Source: Ooceraea biroi
Taxonomy: Eukaryota; Arthropoda; Insecta; Hymenoptera; Formicidae
NCBI RefSeq assembly: GCF_003672135.1
Contig: NC_039507.1
Span: 16,856,278-16,920,277 of the forward strand
Direction: 5' to 3'
DNA: 64,000 nt
The translations under genes and the position numbers were made by a program. Positions 61,749 through 64,000 of this stretch are shown piece after piece. The number at the start of each line of letters is the position of its first letter. The stretch's first letter is position 1. The notes under the pieces are model-generated. The model ran no database searches. It was not told the origin of the DNA and saw only the letters and a program-made list of their open reading frames with translations.

Positions 61749-62599
61749 GGTAATCATGTACTTTAACGGACCCAGCCCCGATGACCTTGACCTTGACATA
61801 TGTTATGACTCCTGAGTGACTTTGAAGGGTTTTAGCCGTCGCTCGTTGTTTATTAAAAAGTTATTAACAAAAGAAGTTTAATAATTTTGCACGAATTTTC
61901 AGCTGTCCACGCGAAGCAAGGACTTGAGTTTGACATATATTACAAAGGTCACCTTCCTGAATAACCCGCACTAGGTTTCACCCTTCGCTCATTGATTGTT
62001 AAAAAGTTATTAACAAAAATGTTTAATGAATAAAGCATAATTTTACAATACCATATACGTTTACGAAAGAGTATAGTTGATGGAATTTTAGCTTAGGTTA
62101 GGTTAGGTTAAGTTAAAGCAGAGAATACTTTGTATTTAACTGTTTGTGCTTTTGGTTAAAGTGAAGAATACTTTGTACTTATATTAAAAGAAACTATTCT
62201 ATATATTAACAATTCACTGCTTTAAATGACTTTCCTTTCTTCGTTCATATACATATTCGTCGTTTATATCTTTCAATATTCAATATTCTTTCAAAATAAC
62301 TACTATATTTTCGAAATTTCTTTTGTTAATAACTTTTTCATAAACAACGATCGACGACTAAAACCTAGTGAGGGTTATTCGGGAAGGTAACCTTTGTAAT
62401 ATATGTCAGTATCATGTTCTTGCTTCACGTGGACAGCTAAAAATTCGTGCGAAATCATTAAACTTTCTTTGTTTATAACTTTTTAACAAACAACGAGCGA
62501 CGGCTAAAACTTCTTCAAGGTCACTCAGGAGGGTGACCTTGACAACATATGTCAAGGTCAAGGTCATCGGGGCTGGGTCCGTTAAAGTACATAATTACC
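61749..62599. mobile_element. Long-TIR DNA transposon derivative with perfect 8-bp target duplication
   Basis: Starts GGTAATCATGTACTTTAACG and ends in the complement (…GTACATAATTACC). The 8-bp GAATTTTT is directly repeated at 61741-61748 and 62600-62607. The inverted arms are about 270 bp with scattered mismatches, including matched words such as GACCTTGACCTTGACATATG and GTCCACG...AGCAAG. The AT-rich centre holds a TTAGGTTAGG run. An 8-bp duplication fits hAT, P or Merlin-type transposases; the ends are not diagnostic to me. No coding capacity. Confidence 0.9.
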
Positions 62600-62607
62600 G
62601 AATTTTT

Positions 62608-64000
62608 TACTGTATTTTTTTACTGTGCTTTTTTTGACTATAATGGTCTTAACTGATGACTTTTTGCAGCCGTGAGATTAATGGAACGGAACGGTCTCGT
62701 CATTATCCTTGGTCGAAATGCAATCTTGCCAAAGGGGGATCGAGAATCGCTCTGAGGAAGATTCATTCCGATATCTCGGTGCACGGTCGAAGGAAACTTA
62801 TATCGTAATTGGCAGAATACTTCTTCCTCTCGTGAACTTCTCTTGAGATGTAGAGCTGATTTAAGTTTACCATAACGAGAAGAATCGGCCTTCATCTCGC
62901 GATGTATCTTCCTCCACTCTTTCGCTCGGCCGTGTTTCTTGCTATCTACCTGTTTCCGATCAGACGTGGACAGGAAAGCGAGAGAGTCCCGTGTTTCCAT
63001 TTGCCGAGGACGCCTGCGCGCTGCTTGTATTGATCAAACTGCGAGAACATCCAGTCCGGTTCGACCCATCGAACCAGACAGATCTGCAAATCCGAAATAT
63101 GATTACGGTACGTTCGCATCGATGCTGAACCGCGGCCGAATGTCTCTTATCGGATCAGTTTGTCGATCTTACGAGCGGAATTCTTATTCCTCCGCGCTCC
63201 TTCCCGCACTTTTGGTGTATAATAATAGAAAAGGATCTCACCGAAGAAATAAAAATCGGGGAAAATGTATTTTCACTTTCAGTCTATTCCCAGTAGCAAT
63301 GCGTAATACAATAGTTTGTTAATTTGCAGCACGGTACGCGGTAATGTGTTGCCATATAGCCAAAGCATACGTTAATGCATCCGATAAATGCTTTGCGCTC
63401 GATGATAAGCGTGCGTTCGGTATTGCATTAGGAAATCAGATTTCCAATAGTATACATGAAAATTATTTTTATAGAATACTTGAAGCGTAAGAAAGCTGAC
63501 GGCACGTGCTGGCAAACGCAGTTGCCCAATTTTAGATTTGATTTAAATAGTATGCAACGTATATAGGAAGTAATAGAATTTCCAGAAACAAACATCCATG
63601 TTTAGCTTCGCACAAACATGAATGCTATTTGCTCTAATCAGTGCTCGATTTGCATATGTGTGGAGAAGGATGTGTAGAGGAGGACGTATTTTTAAATCGC
63701 TGATTTGTATCATAACTCTGGATTTATTAATATTACTAAACATTTTTTCTCTCTCTGCGCTCGCTCATTTTTTTAATATTGAAAAATTGCCATTTTATCA
63801 TAAAAAGTATAGATAAAAATAATAGTGAATAAATAACTATTCAGCAATTTTTCTGTTGCAACAAAAATATCATTTTATAAATTTCCGGTTGATAGAAGGC
63901 AAGAAAATATCAAGAGAAAATTGTCATATTAAAAATACTTCGATATTGTTAGGTGTAACGATTAATAATTGCAAAAAAGCGTGGGTAAGGATTGCTATAA
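62608..64000. other. Intergenic DNA to window end, no gene recognised
   Basis: The CpG-richer part at 62640-63320 is open on both strands, with no domain; the rest is AT-rich. Confidence 0.4.

Noticed and set aside
1..64000. tRNA and rRNA genes
   Set aside because: No convincing tRNA B-box with a matching cloverleaf or rRNA-like conserved stretch was seen on reading; a tRNAscan/Infernal run would be decisive.

Overview
This is nuclear DNA from an insect, most likely a hymenopteran and probably an ant. It is AT-rich with CpG-rich islands, has GT-AG introns and small exons, carries several mariner-type elements of the kind common in ant genomes, and holds a short TTAGG run (the insect telomere unit). 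There are no bacterial features such as operons or Shine-Dalgarno sites. Nearly all recognisable coding sequence is on the + strand between 16.8 and 44.2 kb. Most other open frames are chance frames in introns or intergenic DNA.

Layout. 0-16 kb is repeat-rich: an internally deleted mariner derivative (982-1742), a satellite array of ~164-bp monomers inside a large imperfect inverted repeat (4036-6146) with a direct repeat at either side, a second array of ~118-bp monomers bracketed by 61-bp direct repeats (8219-8933), a mariner-type element with ~300-bp terminal inverted repeats and a frameshifted transposase (10461-12403), and a short-TIR MITE (13550-14488). 16.8-28.2 kb is a nine-exon monocarboxylate-transporter (SLC16/MCT) gene, with MITEs in introns 2, 4 and 6; intron 4 holds two foldbacks, one a 573-bp near-perfect palindrome. 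32-36 kb and 39.3-41.9 kb are two tandem DRAM-family genes (six-TM lysosomal/autophagy membrane proteins) whose internal exons have identical lengths (122, 227 and 139 nt), so they arose by duplication. Directly after the second DRAM stop codon, in the same frame, a long reading frame for an acidic, low-complexity protein runs to 44163 and ends in a hydrophobic tail.

44-64 kb has no gene I can support. It contains a small piggyBac-like MITE (46717-46999), a second copy of the deleted mariner derivative (52385-53064), a long-TIR element with a perfect 8-bp target duplication (61749-62599), and simple repeats.

Most interesting points. (1) The second DRAM gene and the acidic frame are separated only by one TGA, which lies inside a candidate 81-nt, frame-neutral intron. 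Splicing it would give a DRAM protein with a very long cytosolic tail; retaining it gives the ordinary short protein. (2) The structured satellite and inverted-repeat complex at 4-9 kb. (3) The long hairpins in a transcribed intron. (4) Several MITE families with clustered subterminal motifs. All calls come from reading the sequence; no alignment or database search was run.
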